64,000 bases of DNA, from contig OY723252.1 in assembly GCA_963210315.1 (NCBI GenBank), positions 2,205,346-2,269,345 of the forward strand, in the 5' to 3' direction. This document shows, piece after piece, positions 1-10,904 of the stretch. Source of the DNA: Rhynchopus euleeides (Eukaryota > Euglenozoa > Diplonemea > Diplonemida > Diplonemidae). A program made the position numbers and the translations under genes. The notes beneath the pieces were generated by a model. That model had not been told where the DNA came from and did no database searches. It worked only from the letters and a program-made list of their open reading frames with translations. Within the stretch, counting starts at the first letter, position 1. Each line of letters begins with the position of its first letter.

Positions 1-89
1 CAGTTGCCGGGGTATCCCGACCACTGCGTCGTGCAGCGAGGCCCCTCCCCCTCACCCCCCCCTTGCACCACCCCTGCCCACCCACACAG
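1..89 (+). other. 3' end of an intron (partial)
   Basis: The pyrimidine-rich stretch ends in CCACACAG at 82-89, and coding sequence in the frame of the multidomain gene begins at 90. The frame stays open upstream of 90 only as Pro/His-rich translation typical of a C-rich intron. The preceding exon is outside the window. Confidence 0.55.
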
Positions 90-3000
90 GCCATCTCCAG
101 CCGCCAGAGCAGTGCAGCGAACCCTCCCCTCTCCCCCGAGCAGCCTGGCGGCAGCCTCGCCAACAGCTCCTTCGGGGGTGTCCTGTTCGCACAGAGCGAC
201 TGCGCGTCGTCCCCCTCCCCGTCCTTCGGCAGCCCGTCCGCCCAGCTGGACGCGAAGCATGTGTCGGAGGACGGGCACGACAGCGAGGACGAGGAGGACG
301 AGGAAGAGGATGAGGACGCGACGGAGGAGACGCCCACAGAGGCGCAGGGGGAGGGGAAGCGGAAGGGCGATGAGGCCCCGGTGGAGTTCCCCGAGGAACT
401 GATCGTCAACTCGAAGGGGTATGCCAGCGAGTGCTCCGGGACGTATCTCAAAGTTGCGGGGGACGAGGCAAACGGCTACCCGGTGTGGGAGCGGCAGCGG
501 GCTGACGACACCGACCTGGAGGCGTGGCTCTTCTCCACGCCGACTGGGGAATGGAAGGTGACGGATGAGCGTGCGGACTTCGAGAGTGGTGACGGGTACT
601 TCAACACCGACACGCACGAAGGGGTCCCCCCGCACAAGGTGCGGCCCTGGCTGGGTGAGGACGACGCCCCGGACCCCAACATCTCCGTCGTGACGAAGAA
701 CGAGCAGGAGGGCGACCGTGTCGTGGGGGGGCATCTCGTGTTGGGGCGTGTGGCTGCGGAGCTGACGGAGGCCCAGATCCTGTACGCGTCCCTGCAGAGG
801 CGGAAGAAGTTCAAGGTGAAGAAGGAGGTGCCCGCAGCAAGCAAGTGCGCCGCGTGTAAGAAGTATGGGCCGGGAGGGGTGGTGCCTTGGGGGAGGGGGT
901 TTTATTGGTGCGGATGTTCAGTAAAAACAAAGGGCACAGCGAAAATCATGAGACAGACACGGCTGCCTTTTCTGTTTTGTGGTGTGCGCTAAAAAAAAGC
1001 AAAACCGGAACTGTTCCCCCACAGTTGCTGGGCAGGGTGTCACCATTATAGTGCTGGCCGCACCGTCTTATGATTCCTCCGCTGTACAACATGCACCGCT
1101 CATATCCTTAACACACCGGCACACCTCTACACAGGTTTGAGGCTGTCTGCTCGCAGTGCTACACCAACCACCGGAAGGTGCAGAAGCAGCGGCGGGAATA
1201 CCTTCGCGATCAGTACCCCTCGATGGACCTTCGCCGCCAGGTCGGTGTCTTCTTCTCCGCCGTCGCCGCAGGTGAGGACGAGGACGTCAAGGTGATGCTG
1301 GAGCAGGGGGCGGACGTCAACTGGATGGCCTTCTTCAAGAAGAAGGCCAACGAGATGAACTCCCTCCCTGAGGGGGGGTGCCACATCTCGCCGCTCCACG
1401 TCGCCTGCGCCTACCACCGCCCGGAGGTCGCCATGACGCTCATCAGCAGCGGGGCGCGGTACCGGCGCGACCCCAACGCGATGATTCCCCTCGACTACAT
1501 CACGGATGACAACTGCGCGCACGACGTCATGATGTACCTCGATGAGCTCAACACGGAATACGCCACAGCGGTGCACGTGCAGGAGGCGTGGGATATCTAC
1601 AACGACGAGGAGTTTGAAGAGGCGCGCGATGCCTTCTTCGAGCTGCTTATGCAGTACCCCGACAGGGATACGTGCCACCTGGGCCTGATCTACTCCCATC
1701 TGGGCCTGGGGGACATCGAAGCATGTCTCGAGGCGAGCCGCAACTCCCTGAAGGCACCTGACGTGCAGTGGATTGAGTGCCCGAAGGTCGCGGTGCAGCG
1801 GGCGATGGAGCGGGCCATCGAGATCCACCACGAGCGGGCCCACGCGGAGGAGACGGACGGATGCATCAAGCGGTGCGGCTGTGTGGTCTACCCCCCGGGC
1901 TGGACGGTGCCCCTGCGTGCGCTCCGCCGGGCGAGCTTCCCCATCATCCGCGAGATGTTCAGCTGGCTGCCAGCCACCTCCGCCTGGAACACATGGCTGG
2001 CACTCTGGAGGTCGCCACTGCTGCGGAAGGCGGTCGAGATGCACATCATCACCAACTCGCGTGCCTACAAGGAGGACACCGTCCGCATCATCACGTCAGT
2101 GCCGGCATGGGTTGCTTCGTTCCGCGAGGCTGTGGTGGACCACTGCTTCGACGCCTGGGACAGGAGAGAGCGGCGTGAAGGCGACCTGGCGCATGTGCAG
2201 GTTGAGACGATTGAATGTGAGAGCATCCCCGCCTTCCCCTACTTCATGCTGAAGGTGTCCGTCATCTCGCGCTACCACGTGCAGTCCAACTTCTCCAAGA
2301 TGAAGGGGTGGTGGAACGGCGGGCGCAAGGCGGGCGGGCCCCGGGAGGCGATGCGCTCGGGGTCCCCATCCAACGGCATGCTGCAGGGCGAGTCGTTCCT
2401 GCTGAAGCTGGAGGACAGCGAGGAGGAGTTCGGGCTCAACATCGTGACCAACGTATGCTGCAGGTTGGCCTCGGTGGCGTGGGTGTGAGGGGAGGGGAGG
2501 GGTGGGGGGTGGTGGGAGGCGCACCTATTTGTTGTACCGCTCTGACTCTGGTGATTTATATGGTCTCCACTGCACACTGCACACCGACAACAGGATAACC
2601 ACGTGCACAACCGGAAGGTGCGGGTGCGTGGCATCGAGTTCGGGTCACCTGCCTGCAGGGGGGGCGTGCTGCCGGGGTACCTGCTGCGCCTCCACGACAT
2701 CGATGTGCACGACGGGGCGGACCTGGAGAAGGTATGCGTGAGGGGCCGTGTGTATCAAATAGTTTGGTGGAAGCGGGCAACAATACACTTTTCTTTCGGT
2801 TCCGATATTGTGTTTCCAGAGCGCTCAGTCAGCTGCCTACAGAAGTACGTCTAGCATGCGTATTATGAGCGCAGAGAGGTTTATTTTGGTTGCCTGAGAA
2901 CAGCGGGCAGTGGCATATGATGCCAGCAGGTGCCCCACAAACCAACCCAACCAACAGGCTGTGGATGCTGTCCGTGACGCCAAGCTGACGGAGATCCCCA

Positions 3001-3569
3001 TCACAATTGCGGTCGACGTGTGCGAGGGCAGCTGGGTGGAGGCAGTGGGCCTGACAAAGTCTGTCGAGCTGAACGGGGTGCGTGGCTGCGTCGAGAAGAT
3101 CAACATCAAGTCCAACCAAGGCGGTGGTGCGGTGCAGGTCAAATTCAGCGAACACGGCAGCGTGTGGATGCGCCCCTCGAACCTCTTCTTCATCACGTCC
3201 GAGGGGTCTACAGACGGCGACGCAGCGAGCATCGGGACCAGCATGGTGTCGTCGCGCCTGCAGTCACCCAGCGAGCAGCATAGCACCACCCGGAGCGGGT
3301 CGCACTCCGCCATGAACGACAGCTGCTACAGCAAAGACTCCAACGGCGGCTACCCCAACCCTGTCCCCCTCAAGAGGTCACGCAACGAGGGTTACGAGCG
3401 CTTCAAGCGTGAGAAGCTGAAGCTGAGCATCAAGAGGGACACCCTCATCTTCAACACACACCTTGTTGTCGCCCCCAATGTCCACCCGGGCACGCTTTAC
3501 CAGAGCACGTGGCCCACGTGGCGTCTCGAGCTTCAGGACACTAAAGTGTTCCGCCCGGGGGGGCAGTAA
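90..3569 (+). CDS. Multidomain scaffold protein (ankyrin, TPR-like, PDZ), 5' partial, four exons visible
   Basis: Exons 90-862, 1135-2452, 2594-2731 and 2958-3569 join in one frame to 946 codons plus stop; the start lies left of the window because position 90 follows a CACACAG acceptor. In order I see: a Ser/Pro-rich start; an acidic Glu/Asp tract (about residues 57-82); a Trp/Tyr-rich module at about 105-187 resembling a protein-protein module common in protists; a Cys/His cluster (CAACK...CSQCYTNH) near 250-272 that is completed only after splicing; ankyrin-like repeats (about 285-395, SPLHVACAYHRPEVAMTLISSGA-like core); TPR-like helices (about 400-480); a PDZ fold (about 678-762, with FGLNIV and GSPACRGGVLPGYLL) encoded across three exons; and a basic small-barrel motif (about 767-823, LNGVRGCVEKI). 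It has no catalytic signature, so it is probably an adaptor. The PDZ and ankyrin calls are fairly sure; the zinc cluster is tentative. Confidence 0.8.
863..1134 (+). other. Intron, 272 bp, GT-AG
   Basis: The donor is AA|GTATGG and the acceptor is CTACACAG|G. Removing it joins the reading frame in mid-codon (phase 2) and creates an uninterrupted Cys/His cluster. A possible branch site, TCCTTAACAC, lies about 25 bases before the acceptor. Unspliced read-through meets a stop at 990-992. Confidence 0.85.
2453..2593 (+). other. Intron, 141 bp, GT-AG
   Basis: The donor is AAC|GTATGC and the acceptor is GACAACAG|GAT. It is phase 0 and splits the PDZ domain after FGLNIVTN. The interior is G-rich on the + strand near the donor. 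Confidence 0.85.
2732..2957 (+). other. Intron, 226 bp, GT-AG
   Basis: The donor is AAG|GTATGC and the acceptor is CCAACCAACAG|GCT. It is phase 0 and lies near the PDZ C-terminus, between DLEK and AVDAVRDAK. The spliced frame is continuous. Confidence 0.85.
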
Positions 3570-4696
3570 GAAGCACACCAAACCTCCTCCCCTCTGGCAG
3601 CACGTGCACAGCGGGTGGGGTGGGGGGGGTTGCCCCTGTGCCTCCGCTTGTGCCTTCCGTTATGCGTCACTGCGTGTCTCAAAAAAACCCCGTGTCGCTT
3701 CATGCAGCCGAAGCAGAGTTGTGCGAGATGCATGCACAGCGGGGAGTGGGCAAAGCCCCCCGCAGGGTCTGCCACTATGAAGGTGGTCGGCACGCACACA
3801 TGGAGCCTTTTTCATATTAGTGTTGAGCATACCGTGCACCTTTCTCTTGATGTGATCTCACTGTCCCCAACACACATGCATTACGCTGGTGTGTCCCGCA
3901 CGGCTCAGTATTTTCTCACTTTTCTTTTGGCTACAATGGGGGTCTTCGCTGGTCGTTATCCTTCCTCAACCTTCGTCAGTTTTCAGCCAATTCAGCTGGA
4001 GATGAACCAAAATGCACTGACGATCGCCCCGTAGCGAAGACCCCCAAAGCTGAATAACCGGATCGGGGATCGGACAGAAGTCTACGAGAGGTCCAGCCGC
4101 AGCTTTTCTGCATTGCGGAAAGACGAAAGGCCCCCTCTTCTCGCCCCGAGTTCTTCACTACCTTCCTCACTCCCCCCAAGGCCCCATGAGAAATGTGCGG
4201 ATCTGATGTGTTCTTGTGCCGAGAGGGCGGGTTGGGTGGGGGTGGGGGGTGGGTGGTCACGTCACCTTGATTGGTCGTCGAGGCCAGAAAGCCATAGGCA
4301 TGCGCGGATGTCCCTTGCCTCTCCGGGGTGCCAAAAGGAAAAAGGTGGCGTGGGTTGCCGGAAGCGGGGGGGGCAGGGGGCGTCAAAATGGGGGCAGTCC
4401 AGTCGGGGTTCGCGTTGTGTACTGCCGCCGCACACCCCCCAGCAAAGGGAAGAGGAAAAGAAACCACCAAAAATGTGCGGAAGAAATCTTCGCGATATCG
4501 GCAAGTTTACAGCAAAACTTCGGCGTTTCTGTGAGGAACATTCGTGCAAACACATAGTGGCACACCACAGCAAAGACCCCCTACCACCCCTGTGGCAGAT
4601 ATACAGTCGCAGCGAGAAGGTGTGCGGTTTTCTCGCGACCGACAGTCAAATCCCCTTCGCCCATCCCACAGTTTCTTTGATCTGGCCTATATTTTT
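3570..4696. other. Intergenic region downstream of the multidomain gene
   Basis: I find no convincing gene. Open frames here lack homology signals and run through G-rich low-complexity stretches (about 4225-4260 and 4365-4380). The stretch holds the inverted repeat listed at 3938-4045, and its right edge abuts the terminal repeat of composite repeat copy 1 after a TTTTTT run. Confidence 0.6.
3938..4045. repeat. Perfect 13-bp inverted repeat with 82-base spacer
   Basis: GGGGGTCTTCGCT at 3938-3950 is the exact reverse complement of AGCGAAGACCCCC at 4033-4045. As RNA the two could pair to form a long hairpin. I recognise no known RNA family, and the function is unknown. Confidence 0.7.
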
Positions 4697-4944
4697 TGCA
4701 CATAACACACCTGTGTGGTACGGGAAATGCTACGAGGAACGCGATGGACTCGGGACTGCTGCTGGCCTCTCTTGCTATGGTTTACTTATGTTTCGTGCTC
4801 CACCTGCTCCACCTCATTCTGCACTTCAGATGATCCACTTCACGTGGGTTACGGGGTTTGGGACAACGATGATATGTTGTGTCCGACGACAAGGTAAGGT
4901 AAGCTCATCGAGGTACACCAAACCGGAGTTGTCAAATCAAAAAA
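4697..4944 (+). repeat. 248-bp terminal direct repeat A, left end of copy 1
   Basis: It begins TGCACATAACAC and ends GTCAAATCAAAAAA. By eye it matches the copies at 9399, 19815 and 24365 base for base over about 240 bp. The TG start and the GTTGTCA near the end recall LTR-type termini, but there is no coding core and no polypurine tract before the right copy. Confidence 0.9.
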
Positions 4945-4989
4945 GACACACCGCCCGAGAGGCAATTGGTGTGACACAACAGCGATGAC

Positions 4990-6010
4990 ACAATCACTCT
5001 GCCCGAGGGGGCGCGTTTTTAGCGACCGAGACCTCCTCTCCTGACTGAGGGACACACGATCTGACCGTCCGAGAGACGCAGCATTCTACCCTGCCCGAGG
5101 GGCACCCACTCTCCTGACCGAGAGACACGCAGTCTTGCCCGAGGGGCACCTGGTTTCCTGACCGAGACAATATTCTGCCCGAGGGGCACTCACTCTCCCG
5201 ACCGAGAGACACGCAGTTTTGCCCGAGGGGCACCTGTTCTCCTGACCGAGACAATATTCTGCCCGAGGGGCACCCACTCTCCCGACCGAGAGACGCAGCA
5301 TCTCGCCCGAGGGGCACCTGTTCTCCTGACCGAGACAAAAATTTTGCCCGAGGGGCACCCACTCTCCCGACCGAGAGACACGCAGTCTTGCCCGAGGGGC
5401 ACCTGTTCTCCTGACCGAGACAATATTCTGCCCGAGGGGCACTCACTCTCCCGATCGAGAGACACGCAGTTTTGCCCGAGGGGCACCTGTTCTCCTGACC
5501 GAGACAATATTCTGCCCGAGGGGCACCCACTCTCCCGACCGAGAGACGCAGCATCTCGCCCGAGGGGCACCTGTTCTCCTGACCGAGACAAAAATTTTGC
5601 CCGAGGGGCACCCACTCTCCCGACCGAGAGACACGCAGTCTTGCCCGAGGGGCACCTGTTCTCCTGACCGAGACAATATTCTGCCCGAGGGGCATCCACT
5701 CTCCCGACCGAGAGACGCAGCATCTCGCCCGAGGGGCACCTGTTCTCCTGACCGAGACAATATTCTGCCCGAGGGGCACTCACTCTCCCGACCGAGAGAC
5801 ACGCAGTTTTGCCCGAGGGGCACCCGTTATCCTGACCGAGACAAAACTATGCCCGAGGGGCACCCACTCTCCCGACCGAGAGACGCAGCATCTCGCCCGA
5901 GGGGCACCTGTTCTCCTGACCGAGACAAAAATTTTGCCCGAGGGGCACCCGCTCTCCCGACCGAGAGATACACAATCTTGCCCGAGGGGCACCAAATCCC
6001 GACCGAGAAG
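4990..6010. repeat. Minisatellite 1, ~40/44-bp alternating units (about 84-bp dimer)
   Basis: Units carry TGCCCGAGGGGCAC followed by CTGACCGAGACA or CCCGACCGAGAGACACGCAG. Two variants of roughly 40 and 44 bp alternate, giving an ~84-bp dimer, a multiple of three that keeps frames open on both strands. The matching array in copy 2 is 253 bp shorter, i.e. about three dimers fewer. Confidence 0.9.
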
Positions 6011-6634
6011 ACGACCCTCACACCATGCTCGTGTCAGGTCTCAAGAGGGCCGAAGCCGCGGTTGAGGACAACAACACCCCCACGCACTGGTTCTAATAAA
6101 TGACGGCGAGGTGCACGGGGGGATCAGCACGAAGGAGGGGCGCAAAAAGATGGGGATGATGACGCCGTGGTGTTCAAGGTGGTCCTCCGCCGCTTATGAA
6201 CGTGACAGCGGGACAGCGCTGCGCCCGTGGCCGCAGCGGATTGAGGACATTCCCATCAGCCATCGAGACTATCACCGCGCCTCGCCGAAAACCTGCTTCA
6301 CGCTTGATCGCGCTCAAGGTTTCCAAACGCATACTTCAGCTGGAGGTTCCGTCACAGAGGCGCTGACAAAGGCGGGACCAAGAGCAACAGTCGGGTGCTG
6401 ATAAATGGGTCGATACTGATGCAGCAAAGTGACGTCAGTGATATCCAACTCCTACTTTCCTGACCGAGACACGATCTTGCCGAGGAGCATCGGACCGAGA
6501 CACCCACTTCTGCCTGAGGGGCACCTAGCCGAGACGCATTTTTCCTGCCCGAGGGGCATCTCGCCGAGACATTACCTGCCTGAGGGGCACCTGGCCACGA
6601 CATACCTACAGCTTACGCTTGCGGGGCACCCTGC

Positions 6635-7115
6635 CTGAGGAGCACCTGGCCAAGACATACATTTCCGCCTACGAGGCACCCTGCCCGAGGGGCACCTGGT
6701 CAAGACACACACTTCCGCCTACGGGGCACCCTGCCCGAGGGGCACCTGGCCAAGACAGACACCTCTGCCTACGAGGCACCCTGCCCGAGGGGCACCTGGC
6801 CAAGACATACACTTCCGCCTACGAGGCACCCTGCCCGAGGGGCACCTGGCCAAGACAGACACTTCCGCCTACGAGGCACCCTGCCCGAGGGGCACCTGGC
6901 CAAGACATACACTTCCGCCTACGAGGCACCCTGCCCGAGGGGCACCTGGCCAAGACATACACTTCCGCCTACGAGGCACCCTGCCCGAGGGGCACCTGGT
7001 CAAGACATACATTTCCGCCTACGGGGCACCCTGCCTGAGGGGCATCTGGCCGCGACATACACTTCCGCCTACGGGGCACCCTGCCTGAGGGGCACCTGGC
7101 CAAGACGCACATTCA
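6635..7115. repeat. Minisatellite 2, 50-bp units
   Basis: The core unit reads ACGAGGCACCCTGCCCGAGG followed by GGCACCTGGCCAAGACATAC and ACTTCCGCCT, a 50-bp period repeated about nine times. It shares the CCCGAGGGGCACC core with minisatellite 1, so the two arrays probably descend from one ancestral unit. Copy 2 has two more units and one extra base. Confidence 0.9.
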
Positions 7116-9340
7116 TGCCCGAGGGACACCGGGCCGAGACATTACATTCCCTGCCTGAGGGACACCTGGCCGAGACACATTCCTGCCGAGGGGCACTCAC
7201 TCCCGACCGCGAGACGCAGGATTTTGCCTGAGGGGCACCTCCTCTCCTGACCGAGACACAACCCCGCCCAGCACAGTACCGAGGGGCATTTACGCTTTCG
7301 ACTGGAATACCGAGCCTGACCCGGGGAGACACAATCGTGCCACAATCGTGAGGGGCATACTCTCTTGATTGAGAAATACACCTTTTTTGCCCGAGCGACG
7401 GCACCTGAAGGCGGAAGGGTGGCCTGTCACACACAGCCTGCCAGATCCAGCTCGAGCACGGTGACGCGACGTGAGCTTTCCGAGGGCGACAGTTTTCGTG
7501 TACCAATGCAACGCCCCCGGACACGCCCCTGAGAAGCCGGCACGTCTGTCGTGCCCAGCTTATCTGCGCGAATGCCGACTACGCGCACCCCGGCGTCAAG
7601 CGGATGCCCGCACACGCCCCAAGCGGGGCATACTCCGTCGAAGCATAGTCTCCCTGCCGGGGGACACACATTCAAGCCTGCATTATTCACAGGGGTCAGG
7701 GGGAGTTCCGGGCGTCTGGGGCCCGGTGTTGAGACGTACGACCTCACAGTTCCATGCAGGGAAGGGGAGCTGCTGACTGGACACCTGCGAGGTGCCGTGG
7801 GACATACACAGAGATCAGGTATCCAACACAGCCGAGACGCTCTCCCAAGCTGCACTGCTCGGGGAGCAAAAGAAGCAGCGACTGAGAGACGCGTCCGCAT
7901 CGCCTGTGTCAGCGGTGCCGCCGCTGAGGGGGTCCACCGAAACCGCAGCCATGGCAGCGGGCCGAGATCATTCCACAAGGTTGGGGGGCAGTCAGCCAGT
8001 CTTCCCGAGTACCCAGCAGCCTACTCGACAAGCCCGAACAGCGACTGCAGCGTGCGACAAGCTCCGGTCCGCGGGGACTCACCTCTCTCATTAAGAAGGC
8101 GACTCCGAGAATCCTTCTGGCATGCCCACACCTCCAGGGCCTCGAATTTCCTCACGCACCGGGAAATACGCCCTCCACACTGAGTCCGGGCGTTACCACT
8201 GAATCGACGCCACGTGGGGCCACAGGGCCTCCGTTTGATGCGCTGTCTACGAGGCGGGCGATGGGGCAGGTACAGTGGGGATCAGCCCAGTGGGAAGGGG
8301 GCCGCAGGAACGTGTTGTCCACCGCTCGAGCGGAGTTCAGGAGACGACAGTGCGCGCGATCGCCCTCTTTCACCCAGAAGGGCCGGCACCTCTCACACCT
8401 ACCCCTGGGCACTCCATGCAGCGTCTCCAGTGCGCCATGAAGAGGCGCGTTGGGCTTCACCCCGCAACTCGCTCGCAGCCAGCGAAGACCGGAGAGGACA
8501 CAGAGAGCCACAGAGCGATCGAGATCACGCCGGAAAGCACCGGGTGTTGGCCGGGCTCCCGAAGGGCGAGAGTTTAAGACGGCCGGACAGTAGACTGCTG
8601 CGGAGGAGCTGGGAGGCGAGTTTCAGACTGTGATTTCTCGATCCGCCGAGCCCTGTCCCCAGGCGAGAGCTGCCGGGTCATGGTGGCTGAATATGCACGA
8701 GCGTCGCGGTGGTGGTGCTGGGAGCGCACCAGAGGACTGTCACGCTGAGGGGCTGGGCATGGCCACTGACTACCTGGATACGGCCGTCTCAGTGCATCGC
8801 CCGGGGTGCAAAACGACATCGAGGATGTCAGGAAGAAGGGTCATGTGGGCACACACCAATATGTCGGAGACGTGAAGAAGCCTCGAGGGGAAGGGTTCCC
8901 CAGGGGATGGAGGATCCCGAAGAGGTACAGGGTGAGGATTCCAACACCCGGAGTGGGAAACGCACCAGACGTCGGGGGTCAGCCAAGAGCGGGTGGTTGC
9001 AGCACAGGCGGGGCTGTGTGCAACCTTTGCCCCCTTAGTTTCGCCGGGTTGAGACGCATCAACTCTCTCGCCGGGTGCGGCAACTGGAGAGACAGGCATG
9101 TTGTCGATAGGGCACACCAAGAATCACGAGGCTGACCACACGACGGCGGCACACGGCCGAGGCAGGCGGATCCCCTCAGCGAGTGAGGTTCGATCGTTTT
9201 CCGTACAAGGTGCTCGTGACAACGTAGAAAGCGGTACATTACCATCGGAGGGATGCATACGATGGGCGACGGAGCCTGATCACTTCAATAGTAGACCGTT
9301 CGCGCGGCGTCCCTAAGTCCTTGGGTCCTAAGGGTCCTGG
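7116..9340. repeat. Interior of composite repeat copy 1, degenerate, no gene
   Basis: Words such as GACCGAGACA, CCGAGACGC and GAGGGGCA recur with growing divergence to about 8 kb, suggesting an old decayed minisatellite. No open frame gives a recognisable protein. Copy 2 carries the same sequence nearly unchanged, so conservation between copies reflects recent duplication rather than coding constraint. Confidence 0.6.
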
Positions 9341-9757
9341 GTGGAAGCGTCCAATGCAACACTCACAGCATAGAGGCCAAGTGTTTCTCGTAGTATTTTG
9401 CACATAACACACCTGTGTGGTACGGGAAATGCTACGAGGAACGCGATGGACTCGGGACTGCTGCTGGCCTCTCTTGCTATGGTTTACTTATGTTTCGTGC
9501 TCCACCTGCTCCACCTCATTCTGCACTTCAGATGATCCACTTCACGTGGGTTACGGGGTTTGGGACAACGATGATATGTTGTGTCCGACGACAAGGTAAG
9601 GTAAGCTCATCGAGGTACACCAAACCGGAGTTGTCAAATCAAAAAAAAATATGGGGGGGGGGGGTTTCAAAGTGCAAGAGGTGGAGCCCGTTCAACAGGT
9701 GGAAGCGTCCAATGCAACACTCACAGCATAGAGGCCAAGTGTTTCTCGTAGTATTTT
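9341..9757. repeat. Right end of copy 1: B - A - spacer - B
   Basis: The 59-bp repeat B (GTGGAAGCGTCCAATGCAAC...TAGTATTTT) occurs at 9341-9399 and 9699-9757 and flanks the second copy of A (9399-9646) and a G-run spacer. This looks like a ~358-bp tandem duplication product or the footprint of a second insertion. The identical arrangement closes copy 2 at 24307-24724. Confidence 0.85.
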
Positions 9758-10904
9758 GGGTAAAGGACTAATTAGCCCATAACTTTTCCAGAAATGCCAA
9801 TTCAGGCCCAAACTTATTGTAAAATTCCAATGTAGACCACCACTTATTGGAAAATGCCAATTCAACCCAGCCACTTTTTCAAAAATGCCAATTCAACCCA
9901 ACCACTTTTGTGAAAATTCCAATTCAACCCAACCAGCTGCTGAAGGCAAGACAGGTTTGCAAGAGAGTCTTTAGGGAGGCCCCTGAATACCCAGAAGGAT
10001 TCAACTTGGCTCTTGTTGAAATCCTTGTGCACCCGGATGTTGTTGGCAACATGCCTGGCGCACACCATTCGGGCAGCGCGGGGCAGCACTGCCGGAAGGG
10101 CCTCGAGGAGGCCCTTGTCCCGGTCCGGGGCACACGTTGTGCCCTCCCCCTCGCCAGGAGAAAGGGAAGCTCTCACCTTTTCCAGAAACATCGTCCATCC
10201 GTCCTTGGAGCATTGGCCTGAGGCGCCCAAACGCCTCCTCCTCTGGACCCCAGATGTGTGTTTTTGCCGCTGCGAAGACTCTCATCGCCTTCTTCGAATC
10301 CGCCGTGTCGCCCCTGTCCGTGAGCAGAGCCCTCATGTGCGAGGGGGTCATGCGGGGATTTTCTCTGACGACGCCTGCAAACTCCTTTCCCAAAGTGGTT
10401 GTCTCCCCGTATGTCTTGCGCTTGTGGTGTGCGGCAGTGCAGGTGTGTTCGGCGTGCAAATGGACAACAACCTCCCCCTCCTGGAGAGAGGCCGTCACAC
10501 GGTACGGGCAACTTTCGTCGGAATCATCTGACCCACAAATATGTGTCGTCCTGGTGGACTCGCACCTCGTCCTCTTTAGCGTCCTCTGCTGCTCTGCCGC
10601 TTGTATTGTGAGTGCGTCGTGCAGGGCTTCAATTGTGAAGAATGTGTCTCCGGTACCAACCATTGTGTTTTGTGAGGGGGGCATCCCTCCTGAGGTGTGG
10701 GGTGTGTGGGCGGAAGTGTACATCAGCGGTTGGGTTGAATTGGAATTTTCACAAAAGTGGTTGGGTTGAATTGGCATTTTTGAAAAAGTGGCTGGGTTGA
10801 ATTGGCATTTTCCAATAAGTGGTGGTCTACATTGGAATTTTACAATAAGTTTGGGCCTGAATTGGCATTTCTGGAAAAGTTGTGGGCTAATTAGTCCTTT
10901 ACCC
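9758..10904 (-). mobile_element. Internally deleted Mutator-like (MULE) DNA transposon with 177-bp terminal inverted repeats
   Basis: The ends 9758-9934 and 10728-10904 are inverted copies with one mismatch that I can find (starting GGGTAAAGGACTAATTAGCC). Each arm contains a loose ~35-bp internal repeat (CCAATTCAACCCAACC). Long terminal repeats plus the transposase remnants inside identify a MULE. It sits directly against the final TATTTT of composite repeat copy 1. The flanks (TAGTATTTT and ATATTTTTT) give only an imperfect candidate for the expected 9-bp target duplication. It is absent from copy 2, so it landed after that duplication, or outside it. Confidence 0.85.
9935..10723 (-). pseudogene. 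MULE transposase remnant
   Basis: On the - strand an ATG at 10723 opens a frame encoding a FAR1/MuDR-type N-terminal zinc module (ESCPYRVTAS...HAEHTC, Cys...Cys...His-x-His-x-Cys spacing) followed by the helical region TYGETTTLGKEF...MRALLTDRG. A different - frame (about 10230-9935) encodes DGWTMFLEKV, DRDKGLLEALPAVLP and MVCARHVANN, the block around the second catalytic Asp of MULE DDE transposases. The first catalytic Asp segment between the two is missing and the C-terminal Glu region is absent, so there has been at least one deletion plus a frame change. The copy cannot encode an active enzyme and would need a helper element. Confidence 0.75.

Larger units (their letters stand above)
4697..9757. 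repeat. Composite dispersed repeat, copy 1 (about 5.06 kb)
   Basis: This block recurs in the same orientation at 19815-24724 with only scattered substitutions. Its order is: terminal repeat A (4697-4944); minisatellite 1; a middle region still rich in CCGAGAC and GAGGGGCA words; minisatellite 2; a long region in which these words decay; then 59-bp repeat B, a second A, a short G-run spacer and a second B. Copy 1 differs from copy 2 in length only through the arrays: +253 bp in minisatellite 1 and -101 bp in minisatellite 2. I see no transposase, reverse transcriptase or other enzyme. The long open frames in it exist on both strands because the minisatellite period suits three-base frames. It could be a 4.7-kb satellite monomer, a non-autonomous element or a past circle integration. 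Confidence 0.9.

Noticed and set aside
1127-2044. 305-codon frame on the - strand opposite the multidomain gene
   Set aside because: A shadow of GC-rich coding sequence; the + strand encodes recognisable ankyrin and TPR-like repeats.
4994-5995. Long open frames on both strands through minisatellite 1 (up to 261 codons)
   Set aside because: They follow from an ~84-bp period divisible by three, are open on both strands, and change length with unit number between the copies. No start context or family signal.
4990-7115. CRISPR array
   Set aside because: The interspersed segments are themselves repeated and the organism is a eukaryote; these are minisatellites.
4697-9646. LTR retrotransposon interpretation of the 248-bp terminal repeats
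   Set aside because: The TG start and direct repeats fit, but there is no capsid or polymerase coding, no polypurine tract before the right repeat, and the B-A-spacer-B end does not fit. Kept as an unclassified composite repeat.
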